A stretch of 38,652 bases of DNA from an uncultured Mycoplasmatales bacterium (GCA_949422915.1 CASPLF010000005.1:1-38652), one strand, 5' to 3'; positions 1 through 11,404 are shown, numbered from the stretch's first letter. Notes: generated by a model not told the origin, from the sequence alone. Numbers and translations are program-made.

Positions 1-201
1 ATAAATAGGAGAAGTTGAATCGTTTAAAAATTCATCTTTAAATCCTAATAAAACATTGTCGCTATTAATTTCATAAACTTCATCTGGTAAAAAAACTTTT
101 GAATTACTTCAAGAACAACTAGTGACTGAAATAGAAATTGATGAAGCAATTGCAACACCTGATGTAATAGATACAAGTGATTTCAATAATTTCTTATTCA
201 T
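1..201 (-). CDS. Lipoprotein, N-terminal part (truncated at window edge)
   Basis: Reverse strand reads MNKKLLKSLVSITSGVAIASSISISVTSCSWSNSKVFLPDEVYEINSDNVLLGFKDEFLNDSTSPIY with code 4: basic N-terminus, hydrophobic stretch and lipobox SVTSC. Open through position 1. Confidence 0.85.
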
Positions 202-223
202 AATTTAACTATTTATTAAGTAA

Positions 224-256
224 TTTATACTCTTTTTTTTTTTTTTTTTGCAACAA
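224..256 (-). promoter_or_regulatory. Promoter of the lipoprotein gene with poly-A(17) tract between the -35-like and -10 elements
   Basis: Minus strand TTGTTG-C-A(17)-GAG-TATAAA, 22 nt upstream of the ATG. Homopolymer is T233-T249 on the + strand. Confidence 0.6.
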
Positions 257-365
257 ATTTTTGAACAAAACAATCAAACACCTTTAATTAAACCAAATCT
301 TTATCAGTTAAATTTTGTTTAGTATTTTTTTCATAACTTTGGCAATTATTTATATAATAAAAGAA

Positions 366-416
366 CATTTAACCAACGAATATTAGTTAAATGATTTCTT
401 TGCCTAACAATTAGGC
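366..416 (+). promoter_or_regulatory. rpsF leader with two stem-loops
   Basis: CATTTAAC(366-373)/GTTAAATG(386-393), then GCCTAA(402-407)-CAA-TTAGGC(411-416), followed by SD AAAGGAGG (425-432). TATAAT -10 at 353-358. Confidence 0.4.
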
Positions 417-442
417 ATGCCCATAAAGGAGGATTTATAACT

Positions 443-898
443 ATGGCAAAATATGAAATAATGCTTTTAGTTGATGGAAACCTTGAAGAATCTAAAGCTT
501 TAGATTCAATTAAGAGTTTAACAAAACTATTTAGCAAAGAAAAGGACTATAAAGAAACATCTTTAGGTCTTAGAGATCTAGCATACAAGATCAACGGTAA
601 TGCAAGAGCATGATACATTCAACTTAATTTTTCACTATCTGATACAGCAAAGATTGCTGAATTTAGACGTTTAGCTTTATTGGATAAAGCAATAATTAGA
701 AACTTAATCATTAATTTAGACAAAGATTATGGTGCTACAGCTTTAAACAATCCTAAAAAAGTAAAACGTAGTGAAAATAAAGCTAAGAAATATAAAGAAA
801 GAATGGCTAAGATTGCTGCTGAAAAAGAAGCTAGAGAAAAACAAATGAAAGAATTAACTGAAATTAATTCTATAGTTGACAACAAGAAAGAACAATAA
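443..898 (+). CDS. rpsF: 30S ribosomal protein S6
   Basis: MAKYEIMLLVDGNLEESK... and S6-S18 operon context. Track ORF begins at an internal Met after a TGA(Trp). Confidence 0.95.
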
Positions 899-900
899 TT

Positions 901-1386
901 ATGAATAAAGTATTTTTAGTTGGAAGACTAGTTGCTGACCCAGTTGCATCAGTTACTTCAAGAGGTACTCAACAATCTAAAATCACTATTGCTGTTAATA
1001 GCAATAAAATGAAAGATGAAACATATTTCTTTCCTTGCATTGCTTGAGCAAACCCAGCAAACTTCATTAATAGCTTTCTAAAGAAAGGTGACTTAGTAGC
1101 GATTGATGGTGAATTAACAAGACGCAGCTACATTTCAAAACAATCTAACCAAACAGTTTATACTACTGAAATTATTGTTAATACTATAAACTCAATTGGT
1201 TCTAGAAAACAAAATAATGAATTTGCAAATGCAATTGAAAACGATCAACCAAAAAAGTCTATTGATGATGCATTTAAAACTAATATAGTTACTAGCAACG
1301 AAATGAGTGATCAAAAAACAACATCAGCTCCATCGACAAATGATGAAATTGAATGATATGATGAATTAAATGAAGGAGATAAATAA
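901..1386 (+). CDS. ssb: Single-stranded DNA-binding protein
   Basis: [33 protein letters not shown]..., acidic tail ending [13 protein letters not shown]. Lies between rpsF and rpsR. Confidence 0.93.
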
Positions 1387-1387
1387 T

Positions 1388-1642
1388 ATGCAAAATAATA
1401 AGAAAAATTCTAAACCACGTAAATCTAAAATATTTATGAAGAAAAAACCTTGTGTTTTATGTCAACAAGGTGTAATTTTTGTAGATTACAAAGATACTGA
1501 ATTACTAAATAAATATTTAGCATACAATGGTAAAATCTTACCACGTAGAATTACTGGTTGTTGCGCTAAACATCAAAAAATGATAGCTAATGCTATTAAA
1601 CGTGCAAGAATTGTAGCATTATTACCATTTGTAAAAGAATAA
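1388..1642 (+). CDS. rpsR: 30S ribosomal protein S18
   Basis: [11 protein letters not shown]...[43 protein letters not shown]. Start placed at 1388 just after the ssb stop rather than at 1370. Confidence 0.95.
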   Translation: MQNNKKNSKPRKSKIFMKKKPCVLCQQGVIFVDYKDTELLNKYLAYNGKILPRRITGCCAKHQKMIANAIKRARIVALLPFVKE

Positions 1643-1653
1643 GGGGGCAAAGC

Positions 1654-2448
1654 ATGCCAAATTTAAAATGACAAAAATTTGAACAAAGTGGGATTGCTAA
1701 ACAAAATTTTCACTGATTAAAGAAAATTATTCTTGGATTCCTAGCAGGTGTTTTTGTTGCTATGGGATATGTAGCAATGATTATGATTGTAGGAAATGAT
1801 ACAGGAAGTTCAACACTAGGACTAACAAAGTTCTTTGGATCAGTTATCTTCTGTGTTGGTATCTTAATGTGCATGTTCGTAGGAGCTTGTTTATTTACTG
1901 CTAATTGTTCAATTTATGCAGGAGTATTAACAAAGAAATGTTCAAGAAAAGTATTCTACATGGATCTTTTATATACATTTATTGGTAACTATTTAGGTTC
2001 TTTATTTATGGCTTGCATGATCTATGGTATTGGCTTGCTTGATTCAGAAGGCACTGCCAATCTTGTAAGACAAATTTCTACAACTAAAATTGAATTGGCA
2101 TGATGAAAAACATTCTTATCAGCTGTTATTACTAACTTTTTAGTTGTAGGTTGTGTAATCTCTCTTTCAATATTTGAAAATAAAGTAGTTGGTTTCTTAA
2201 CAACATTAGTGATGATTACAGCATTTGCTATTTGTAGTTACCAACACGTTGTTGCAAATATGTTCATTACAACAATCGGTGGTTTCTATGGAATCTTTGA
2301 TGGTAACTGAGGGTTGTTAGGTAAAATGTTCTATCAATGTATCTTAATGTCATTATTAGGAAATTTTGTAGGTGGTGTATTTTTAACATATTGTTATTAT
2401 TTAGTTTGAAATAAACTAAATGTTACAACAACTATAAAAGGAGCTTAA
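1654..2448 (+). CDS. Formate/nitrite transporter (FNT) family channel
   Basis: 264 aa with multiple TM segments; FNT-like YQHVVANMF (cf. EHSVANM) and GNYLGS/GNFVGG repeats. Reads through TGA Trp codons. Confidence 0.75.
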
Positions 2449-2451
2449 TCA

Positions 2452-2898
2452 ATGCAAGTAATTTTAAAAAAAGAAGTAAAAGGATTAGGAAAAATTAATG
2501 ACATTGTTAATGTTAAAGATGGTTATGCAAAAAACTATCTTATTCGTAACGGCTTTGCAGTTGTAGTTAATGAAAAAAATATGCAAGATTTAAAATCTGT
2601 TTTGAAAAAAGAAGCAGATTTTCAAAAAGAACAATATGATAAAGCTGTTGTTTTAAAAGAAAAAATTGAAAAAGTGGAATTAAATTTTTCTTTAAAAGCT
2701 CAAAACGGTAAAGCGTTTGGTAGTGTTTCTGTTAGTCAAATTATTGATGAACTAAAAAATAAGAATATTACTATTCATAAATATATGGTAGTTAATGATG
2801 ACAGAACTTTTGATTTAGGAATTCATTTCATTCAAATTGAATTACATAAAGGTGTAGTTGCTAAATTAAAAATTAATGTCAATGAACAAACTAAGTAA
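2452..2898 (+). CDS. rplI: 50S ribosomal protein L9
   Basis: MQVILKKEVKGLGKINDIVNVKDGYAKNYLIRNGFAV, L9 N-terminal signature. Confidence 0.96.
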   Translation: MQVILKKEVKGLGKINDIVNVKDGYAKNYLIRNGFAVVVNEKNMQDLKSVLKKEADFQKEQYDKAVVLKEKIEKVELNFSLKAQNGKAFGSVSVSQIIDELKNKNITIHKYMVVNDDRTFDLGIHFIQIELHKGVVAKLKINVNEQTK

Positions 2899-2921
2899 TT
2901 CAGACAAAGGAGGTATCTAAC

Positions 2922-4355
2922 ATGGCAATTGATCAATCAATCGAAAATCTTGAAATCATGGTTATTGGCAGTATTCTCAATGAACCTGCTTCTTTAGACA
3001 ATGCGATGTCTAAATTAGATCCTAAAGATTTTTCTAACAGCCAGTTAGGTATTATTTTTTCTGTTGCATGTGCACTTAAACGTGAAGCGAAGGCAGTTGA
3101 TGCAAACAGTGTTATTACATATTTAGATGCTCATGAAGAATTACAATTCTCTAACTATTCCCAAACAATCAATAATATCAATAGACAATTTACAGTATCT
3201 GTTGATATCGATGATAAGATTGACACAATTAAAGAACAAGCTATTAAAAGAAATTTAGATAGATTTGCTTCATCTATTTTTGACACAAAAATAGATCACG
3301 TTTCATTTAATGATCAAATTCATGAAATTGAACGTAATTTCATGTCAATTATTGGAGCTAAAAAATCAGCTAAATTTAAAAATATGGCTGAAGTATCTGA
3401 AACATACCAACAAAGAATTCAAGTAGTTGTTAATTCTAAATCTGAATTATTAGGTGTTACTTCTGGATACCAAGACATTGATCGTGTACTTAATGGATTT
3501 CAAGATGGAAATTTAATGATTTTAGCTGCTCGTCCAGGTGTTGGTAAAACTGCTCTTGCATTAAACTTTTTAATCAATGCAGCTGATAGTATTGTTCAAA
3601 AAAATGAAAAATCAGAAAATGGTAAAAAAGATGTAGTGGTAATGTTTTCGTTAGAAATGGGTGCTGATCAATTGTTCTCAAGAATGGTTGGTATTAAAGG
3701 AAGTTTACCAGTTAAGTTATCAAGAATTAGAAATTATTCAAATCTTGAATGACGATCATTTAATGAAACAATTAATTCTATTGAAGAATTACCTATTTTA
3801 ATTGATGACTCAAGTGATTTATCAATTCTTGATGTTCAATCAAGACTTAAACAAATTAGCAATGATTACAACATTAAATTAGTTGTTCTAGATTATTTAC
3901 AATTGTTAAAAGGTCCTAAAGGAGCTACTCAAAATAACCGTCAACAAGAAGTTGCATTTATTTCAAGAACTCTTAAAGGAATTGCTCGTGACAAAGATAT
4001 TAATGCACCAATCATCGCTATCGCTCAATTATCACGTGCGATTGAACAAAGAGCTGGTGTTAAAGGAAACGCTCGCCCACAATTATCTGATTTAAGAGAA
4101 TCAGGTGCTATTGAACAAGATGCTGATATTGTAACTTTCTTACAATATAAGCAAAATGAAACACTTGAAGGCTCAGAAGAAGAACCAGTTATCCAACAAG
4201 ATCAAACACAAAACACTAATAGTGTTATTGTAGAATTTATTATTGCAAAACACCGTAATGGTGAAATTGCAAATATTAACTTAATATTTGATAAGACATC
4301 AAGTTCTTTCTTGCCGATGCCTTCTGATAATAATCAAAATAACAATAATCAATAA
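2922..4355 (+). CDS. dnaB: Replicative DNA helicase
   Basis: Walker A AARPGVGKTALALN; VVMFSLEMGADQLFSRM; LVVLDYLQLL; QLSRAIEQR; DLRESGAIEQDADIV. Track ORFs joined across TGA. Confidence 0.95.
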
Positions 4356-4367
4356 TATAATTTAGGT

Positions 4368-5897
4368 ATGTCTTTTTCTAAAAGTAAAAAAATTAAAAAT
4401 TTAGGTTTATTAGGATTAACTTTAACTTTAGTTATTCCTACAATGACTTTAACATCTTGTGGTAAAGTTTCACAATATTATTTACCTGTATTAGTAGGTG
4501 GACCAAACAAAGCAAATAGTCCATTTAGAAATGCTGACACTTCTATAAAAGATGCAAACAATAATAATACTGATTACATTCCAAGTAATTATGATTATTA
4601 TCTAAATCCATCTTCTACTTCTTCATCAACCACTTTATACAGTTATGCTCAACCATATGATTTATCACAAAGCGATTTAGATCCTTCTAATTTACCAAAA
4701 ATGCAAGAAGAATGGTATTCTTCAAACGATCAAAACGCTTTCAGATTTACTTACACTACTAAAGATTCAAGTGATGAGACTAAGAAAATAAATCATTTTG
4801 CAGCCAGAAACTATAACATTGGTGCTACAACTTCAGCGGTTAACAGCATTTCATCAAATGCTTCTACTTTACTAAGTTACATGTTGTTCTATCAACTGCA
4901 TATGGTAGATGGTTTTATTGCTGATAATGACCACAAGACTGATGATCTTAAAAAAATGTATGGCGGCAATGTAACTGGTTTAAATGATTTGACTTCTGCT
5001 AGTGCTAAAAAATTCCTTGAATTTAACTATGATTTATCAAATTCAATTTCAAGTTCTAAATCAAAATTAAAGTTTGGTCAATCTGCGTGTGATATTGAAG
5101 TGTTGAATACTGGATTAGGAAGTAATCATTTTGGTTTCTTAACAAACTACGCTGATAAAACAAATATGTTAGACACATCTTATCCATATGCTGAAACAAA
5201 GCAAGATCCAGATGATGATACTAAGCAAATTGTTTCAAGTTATAGATCTATTCCATTCTTGTTTAATGTTAATAATTTAACATTCAATTGATACAACCCT
5301 ACCCCATCTAACAAAGATTTCTTACCTAATAATTGATTGATCACTGATAAATCAAAAGTAGATAATGCTGTTTCAAATAGTAAAACATGAAATAAGTTTT
5401 TTGATATTACAGGACAAACTACAAAAGAAGTAAGTTCATTAAACATGAAAATTAATATTGAAAATTCTAGCATATCTACTTCTGATTTTAGTTTTGACAA
5501 GTTCAATAAGGAACCATCATTAAAAAATTTAATTAATGGAACTAACATATACAATTCAACATTTGTTGGATTAGCATCTTACACTTTGTACACAATTACT
5601 AATGATCAAGACGGAACAGAAGTAAAAGAAAAAATTCCTGTATTCACAGGAGTTACAGGAATTTATCCTTTATATTTCTTGTTAGATGAAAATGTATACT
5701 CACCTAAGTCAAAAGATGATACATCAGTATATTTTTTAGATTCTAAAAAATTAGAAGAAAAAGAAAGTAAATTAATTCAATTTTTAACAGATCGTAAATC
5801 TGATCCAACTTCTGATTTAAATGGAATTAAATATTTCTTCTCTAAGAAGAATGGTAATGATTGAACTTGCGATGTTAATAGTTTAATCACATACTAA
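4368..5897 (+). CDS. Surface lipoprotein, unknown function
   Basis: Signal peptide with lipobox TLTSC (MSFSKSKKIKNLGLLGLTLTLVIPTMTLTSCGKVS); Ser/Asn-rich 509 aa once TGA is Trp. Confidence 0.75.
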
Positions 5898-6553
5898 TGG
5901 AGATTAATGTTAACACTTCTTGAAAAGAAGTAATTCAAAAAGAAACCAAGAAAGATTATTGGAATAAATTATCTACTTTAGTAGATGAAGCTTATGCTAA
6001 TAATATTTGCTATCCGCCAAAAGAATTAATTTTTGCTTGTTTTAACTATTTTAATTTTGAAGACACCAAAGTAGTAATTATTGGACAAGATCCATATTAC
6101 ATTCCTAAAATGGCTAACGGATTAGCTTTTGCTACTAGTAATGATAAATTACCAATGTCTTTAAAGAATATTTATAAAGAATTAAAATCAGATGTAAATG
6201 TTACAAAAACAGACGGTGATTTATCTAAATGGGCAAAACAAGGCGTTCTGTTATTAAATAATGCTTTAAGTGTTACAAAAGATAAACCAAACTCACATTT
6301 AAAATTTGGTTGAAATACTTTTACTAACAACATTATTAAAGAAATTGACGCAAATCTTAATGGAGTTATTTTTGTTTTATGAGGTAATTTTGCACAAGCA
6401 AAAGAAAAATTATTAACAAACAAAAATAACTATGTTTTAAAATCTGCTCATCCATCACCTTTAAGTTGTCATCATGGGTTCTATGGTTGTAAACATTTTT
6501 CGAAGATTAATGAAATTTTAGAAAAAAATAATCAAAAGATAATTTTTTGATAA
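5897..6553 (+). CDS. ung: Uracil-DNA glycosylase
   Basis: VVIIGQDPYY...MANGLAFA...KWAKQGVLLLNNALSV...HPSPLSCHHGFYGCKHFSKIN. Overlaps previous stop as TAATG. Confidence 0.93.
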
Positions 6554-6575
6554 ATATAATAATTTATAAATATGT

Positions 6576-7778
6576 ATGCTAAATATCCTAGCTTTTTTTA
6601 AAAACGGGAGTAACCAAAGTCAATCTTCTATTAATTCAATAGATGTTATTGCTATTTTTGGAGCATTTGTTTTAGCAACAATTATCTTGTTATTTATTAA
6701 AAAGATTTACTATCGTTTATTTAAAAAACAACGTTACTACATCTTTCCTAAGATGTCAGTAAAAGGAATTACCAACGTTGCAATGGTAATCTCTATTTCT
6801 ATTGCTTCAATTTTATTGTTAACAATTTTATCTGCTGGATTCATGGCTGTAATCTTTAGGGCTTATCCGGGTTGAAGAAGTACTATTGAAGGAGTTTTGA
6901 TTAAGATTGGTGGATTATTATTTGGGCCAATCATTGGATTATTTATTGGTGCATTTACAGACTTATTAACAGTAGGAATTACAGCTGGTATGTTTCACTA
7001 TGGTTATTTTATAGTAGCCATGGCATATGGATATTTTTCAGGACTTATTAGAACAATAATTACTTTATCTAGAAAGAAAGAATTATCTTTCTTATCATTG
7101 TCTTCATTGTTTATGGCATTGGTATTTTCTTTACTACTTTGTTTTATTATTTTTGTGAATGATTTAGATGTTTATACAATTGGTTTATTTGGTGTTTATA
7201 TAACATTTAGAAAAGAAACATTAGAAATTATTTTTTCATGTGTTTTTGTAATTGGTTTTGTAAGTTTATGAATGTTAGCATTAACTTTAGATTTTTGAAA
7301 GATTGCTTATTCTTTCAAGAAATTTATTTATGATGTTAAATATATTGCCCCTATTAAAAAATACAAGCATAAATTAATGCGTCAACATAATAGTCAAGCT
7401 ATTGCAGACAAACATATTGATTGAGTTTGTAAAACAGAAAAAAAGAGACAACTAGCATTAAATGATTTAAATAAAATTTCAAAGAAGATTGATTTTGATA
7501 AGATAACTGTTTGGTTTCATTATTTTGCACCAGTATTAGTAACAGTAATCACATGTGAAGCAATTGTTGAAGTGTTAATCATGCCGGTATTTGACCTAGA
7601 TTTTTCTACATTACCATATGATTACTGATTTGCATTCAGATTGTTAATGTTATGTTTTATGACACCAATTAACATCATTATTATCTTCCCTATATATAGG
7701 ATTGTTTCTCCATCAATGAAATATGATTACAACAAAGACATTGTTGAAAGTATTTATACACCAATCCACATCGACTAA
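6576..7778 (+). CDS. Membrane protein, ECF transporter S component-like
   Basis: 400 aa with code 4; hydrophobic; GGLLFGPIIGLFIGAFTDLLTVGITAGMFHYGYFIVAMAYGYFSGLIRTI resembles ECF S components. Confidence 0.6.
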
Positions 7779-7779
7779 T

Positions 7780-8052
7780 ATGACAAAAGAACAATTAAAA
7801 GAAATAGCTAAAAAATATAAATTTGACCTTAATGAAGAACAGGCAGAAGTTCTTGCTAAGGATTTTTCAAAATTTTTAAGAAATTTGGAAAAAATGCAAA
7901 CTATAAATGTATCAAATGTTCATGGAACAGATTATTGTGTTGATACTTCATGTAATACATTAAGAAAAGATGAACCGATTATTGAAAAACATCCAGAAGA
8001 ATTCACTAAAAATGCTAAAAACAAATTAGACAAATATATTACTATCAAATAA
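7780..8052 (+). CDS. gatC: Asp/Glu-tRNA(Asn/Gln) amidotransferase subunit C
   Basis: MTKEQLKEIAKKYKFDLNEEQAEVLAKDFSKFLRNLEKMQTINVSNV, directly upstream of gatA (8052). Confidence 0.85.
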   Translation: MTKEQLKEIAKKYKFDLNEEQAEVLAKDFSKFLRNLEKMQTINVSNVHGTDYCVDTSCNTLRKDEPIIEKHPEEFTKNAKNKLDKYITIK

Positions 8053-9452
8053 TGAAACACTCTTTAATACTTAAAAAACACCAAGAACTTAAATCAGGAA
8101 AAATTAATATTTCTGATTTATATCATTCTTACCTAGAAAAGATTGAAAGTATTAAAGACACAAATTCTATCATTACTCCTGTCGAAGTTAATTTAAAAGA
8201 TTTTAAATTAACTGACAACCCATTAAGTGCTTGTTTTTATTCATTAAAAGATAATGTATCTACAAAAGGTATAAGAACCACAGGAGCTAGTAAAATGCTT
8301 GAATGTTATGTTCCTCCATATAGTGCAACTATATATGAGTTATTACAAAATTCTAATGCTATTTTAACTTCAAAATGTAACCTAGATCAATTTGCAATGG
8401 CTGGAACAGGATTAGAATCACCTTATGGTGAAGTATTAAATGTTTTAGACCGTTCTAGAATTGCAGGTGGTAGTTCATCGGGTAGTGTTAACTTAGTGGC
8501 TTCTGGTGCAGTGGATTTTGCAATTGGTAGTGATACAGGTGATTCTATTAGAAGACCCGCTTCATTTTTAGGAGTAGTTGGTTATAAACCAAGTTATGGT
8601 TTAGTATCTCGTTATGGCGTTTTACCATACGCTCCAAGTCTTGATCATATTGGTGTGATTGCTAAAAGAGTTTCTGATTGTGCTCTTGTAGCTGATCAAA
8701 TTTGTCAATTTGATCCAAAGGATTACACAAGTCAAAAATTAGACCACCATTTCTTTGATGACCTAAAAGAATTAAAGAACATGAAGATTGCTGTCATTAG
8801 AGGAATAGAAGATGCTATCGCTCCTGGTGAAAGAAAACTTTATCTAAATGCTTTAGATAAAATAAAAAAAGCAGGACACACAATTGTAGAAAAATCAACA
8901 GACTTTTCTTTATTAGATTCAATTGGTGTTGTTTATCAAGTGATTAGCAACGTTGAGGGGTTAAGTTGCTATGGATCATTTACTGGAATTCCGTTTGGAG
9001 AAAATGTGGGCGGCAATGACTATGAATCCATCACATTTAATAACCGTAACACATTTTTTAATAGACAAGTTAAGAAACGTTTTATTATGGGTGCATATGT
9101 AACGAGTGACACAAACTTTGAATCGGTTTACATTCATGCTAAGAAAGTAAGAACATTACTTATTAACTTAGTTAATAGTTTATTAGAAGATGTTGATGGA
9201 TTATTAATTCCTTCTGCTTCATCAATTGCTCCAACAATTGAATCTATTAAAAAAGATACATATCATTGTAGTCATGCTGATGATTGTTTAATTTTAGGCA
9301 ATTTTGCTGGATTACCATCAATTACTGTTCCGTGTGGTGAATATAACAATATGCCTTATGGAATAAATATTAATTGTAAACAAAAACAAGATCAAAAAAC
9401 TTTTGACATTGCTTACACAATAGAAGGAATATTAGGAGGTAAAAATGAATAA
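8052..9452 (+). CDS. gatA: Asp/Glu-tRNA(Asn/Gln) amidotransferase subunit A
   Basis: Amidase signature GGSSSGSVNLVASGAVDFAIGSDTGDSIRRPASFLGVVGYKPSYGLVSRYGV. Confidence 0.96.
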   Translation: MKHSLILKKHQELKSGKINISDLYHSYLEKIESIKDTNSIITPVEVNLKDFKLTDNPLSACFYSLKDNVSTKGIRTTGASKMLECYVPPYSATIYELLQNSNAILTSKCNLDQFAMAGTGLESPYGEVLNVLDRSRIAGGSSSGSVNLVASGAVDFAIGSDTGDSIRRPASFLGVVGYKPSYGLVSRYGVLPYAPSLDHIGVIAKRVSDCALVADQICQFDPKDYTSQKLDHHFFDDLKELKNMKIAVIRGIEDAIAPGERKLYLNALDKIKKAGHTIVEKSTDFSLLDSIGVVYQVISNVEGLSCYGSFTGIPFGENVGGNDYESITFNNRNTFFNRQVKKRFIMGAYVTSDTNFESVYIHAKKVRTLLINLVNSLLEDVDGLLIPSASSIAPTIESIKKDTYHCSHADDCLILGNFAGLPSITVPCGEYNNMPYGININCKQKQDQKTFDIAYTIEGILGGKNE

Positions 9453-10860
9453 TTTTTTACCAACAATTGGTATTGAAGTACATATTGCACTTAATACTAA
9501 GAGCAAAATGTTTTCTCCTAGTAGAAATAACCATAATGATCCAATTAATGCTAACATCAATGAAATTGATTTAGCTTTACCAGGATCAATGCCTTCAGTT
9601 AACGAAATGGCTGTTGTAAAAGCTATTAGATTGGCAACTGCACTAAACATGAAGATTGATCAAAATGTAAGATTTGATAGAAAGAATTATTTCTATCAAG
9701 ACTTACCAAAAGGATTTCAAATTACACAACAATTTTATCCAATAGGAAAAGATGGAAAAATTGATATTTCTAATAAATCAATTGGCGTGGAAAGAATCCA
9801 CATGGAAGAAGATACTGCAAAGCAATTGATGATTGGTGATAAACTTTGCTTAGATTACAATCGTGCTGGTGTTCCTTTAATTGAAGTTGTATCTCGTCCT
9901 GATATTCATTCAGCAGTTGAAGCATATGAATATTTAAATAATTTAAAGAGAATAGTTTCTTTCTTAGATATCTCTGATGCTAAGATGGAAGATGGATCAA
10001 TGAGAGCAGACATTAATATCTCAATTGCTCCAAGAGGTTCTGACAAATTAGGGACTAAAGTTGAAATTAAAAACATCAACTCATTTAATAACATCATGAA
10101 AGCAATTGATTATGAAATTGATCGTCAATCTCAATTGTTGTTGACAAACAATGAAGTAAAGCAAGAAACACGTAGATGAGATGATGCTACAAAATCAACT
10201 GTTTTCATGCGTGCTAAAACAAATGCAATTGAATATTCATACTTTACTGAACCAAATATTATTCATATTTTATTAACAACTGACTTTGTTAATAATGTAA
10301 TTGGTACAATCAACAAATACCCAAGTGTTATTAAAAAAGAACTTGAAGATTTAAATATCAATTCTTCCTTAATAAACTTATTGTTAGATGATTATGATCT
10401 TTATAAGATCTTTAATAAAGTAGCAACTACTTCTAACAATCCTACACAAGCTATCACATGAATTGTGATTGAATTAGTAGCTATCTTAAAAAAACAAGCA
10501 AAGTCATTAGAAATAATTTCTAATGAACAAATTGATTCAATTATTGAGATGATTTCATTAATTGATAAAGGCGAAATTAATGGTAAGCAAGCTAAAACAA
10601 TTTTTGAAAAAATTATTTTAGAAAATAAAAAACCTAAAGATTTAATTGAACAATTAGGATTTAAACAAATTACTGATCAAAATGTAATTACTGATATTTT
10701 AAATAAAATTATTCAAAACAACCCTAATATGGTCCAACAGTATAATGAACGTCCTGAACGTGCAGAAAAATTCTTTATTGGTCAATTAATGAAGGAAACT
10801 CATGGACAAGCTAACCCAGTTGTTTCTATGAAATTACTAAAAGAATTATTAAAAAAATAA
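9445..10860 (+). CDS. gatB: Asp/Glu-tRNA(Asn/Gln) amidotransferase subunit B
   Basis: PTIGIEVHIALNTKSKMFS...NYFYQDLPKGFQITQ...DYNRAGVPLIEVVSRPDI; C-terminal YqeY-like domain. Track ORFs 9445, 10207 and 10465 are in frame. Confidence 0.96.
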
Positions 10861-10909
10861 ATTTTATATATAATATCTTACAAACATTAAAGGTGGTGAA
10901 AACAACAAG

Positions 10910-11083
10910 ATGTCTAAAGTAGTAGTTAAAGACGGTGAATTAAATGACGCACTAAAGAAATTTAGTCGTATTACTAGTGAAACTAGAAGAACCGCTCGTA
11001 AACACGAATATTACTTACGTCCAGGTCTTAGAGCTAAAGAAAAATCTAAAGAAGCTGCAAGATACAATAAACGTAAATATTAA
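10910..11083 (+). CDS. rpsU: 30S ribosomal protein S21
   Basis: MSKVVVKDGELNDALKKFSRITSETRRTARKHEYYLRPGLRAKEKSKEAARYNKRKY, 57 aa; absent from track owing to length. Confidence 0.9.
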   Translation: MSKVVVKDGELNDALKKFSRITSETRRTARKHEYYLRPGLRAKEKSKEAARYNKRKY

Positions 11084-11084
11084 T

Positions 11085-11109
11085 AAAATCCTCTTGATGA
11101 GGATTTTTT
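11085..11109. terminator. Bidirectional intrinsic terminator between convergent rpsU and the TSCPD gene
   Basis: AAAATCCTC-TTGAT-GAGGATTTT then T-rich. Confidence 0.75.
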
Positions 11110-11356
11110 ATTTATTTTTATATTCAATTAATGCTTGGGCAATCTGATCAGGACAACTTGTTCCTTTGCCTCTACAATCAATTCCTTTAAGTGTATTAAT
11201 TACTTCATCTATTGTTTTACCAATAACTAGTTTACTAACTGCCATTGTGTTACCTGGACAACCATTAGTAATTTTACATGATTTAATGATATTGTTTTCA
11301 ATATCAAAATCAAATTGAGAAGAGCAAACTCCTCTAGGAGTGTAACTATATTTCAT
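11108..11356 (-). CDS. TSCPD domain-containing protein (TIGR03905-like)
   Basis: MKYSYTPRGVCSSQFDFDIENNIIKSCKITNGCPGNTMAVSKLVIGKTIDEV...CRGKGTSCPDQIAQAL; literal TSCPD motif. Confidence 0.8.
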   Translation of the reverse strand: MKYSYTPRGVCSSQFDFDIENNIIKSCKITNGCPGNTMAVSKLVIGKTIDEVINTLKGIDCRGKGTSCPDQIAQALIEYKNK

Positions 11357-11404
11357 AATATTTTAATTATAATAATCAAAATATAAAAGAATAGCACTTT
11401 TCCT

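Noticed and set aside
2922-4355. Apparent gene fragmentation (dnaB, gatB, mgtA, lysS, res and others split into several track ORFs)
   Set aside because: All breaks are in-frame TGA codons at plausible Trp positions; code 4 restores full-length proteins, so these are not pseudogenes.
5240-5554. 104-aa minus ORF inside the lipoprotein gene; similarly 6172-6423, 9432-9650, 9906-10097, 12508-12792, 17417-17686, 22865-23101, 24051-24245, 27111-27302, 29597-29854, 31941-32141 and 37962-38144
   Set aside because: Antisense shadows of supported genes with no domain evidence.
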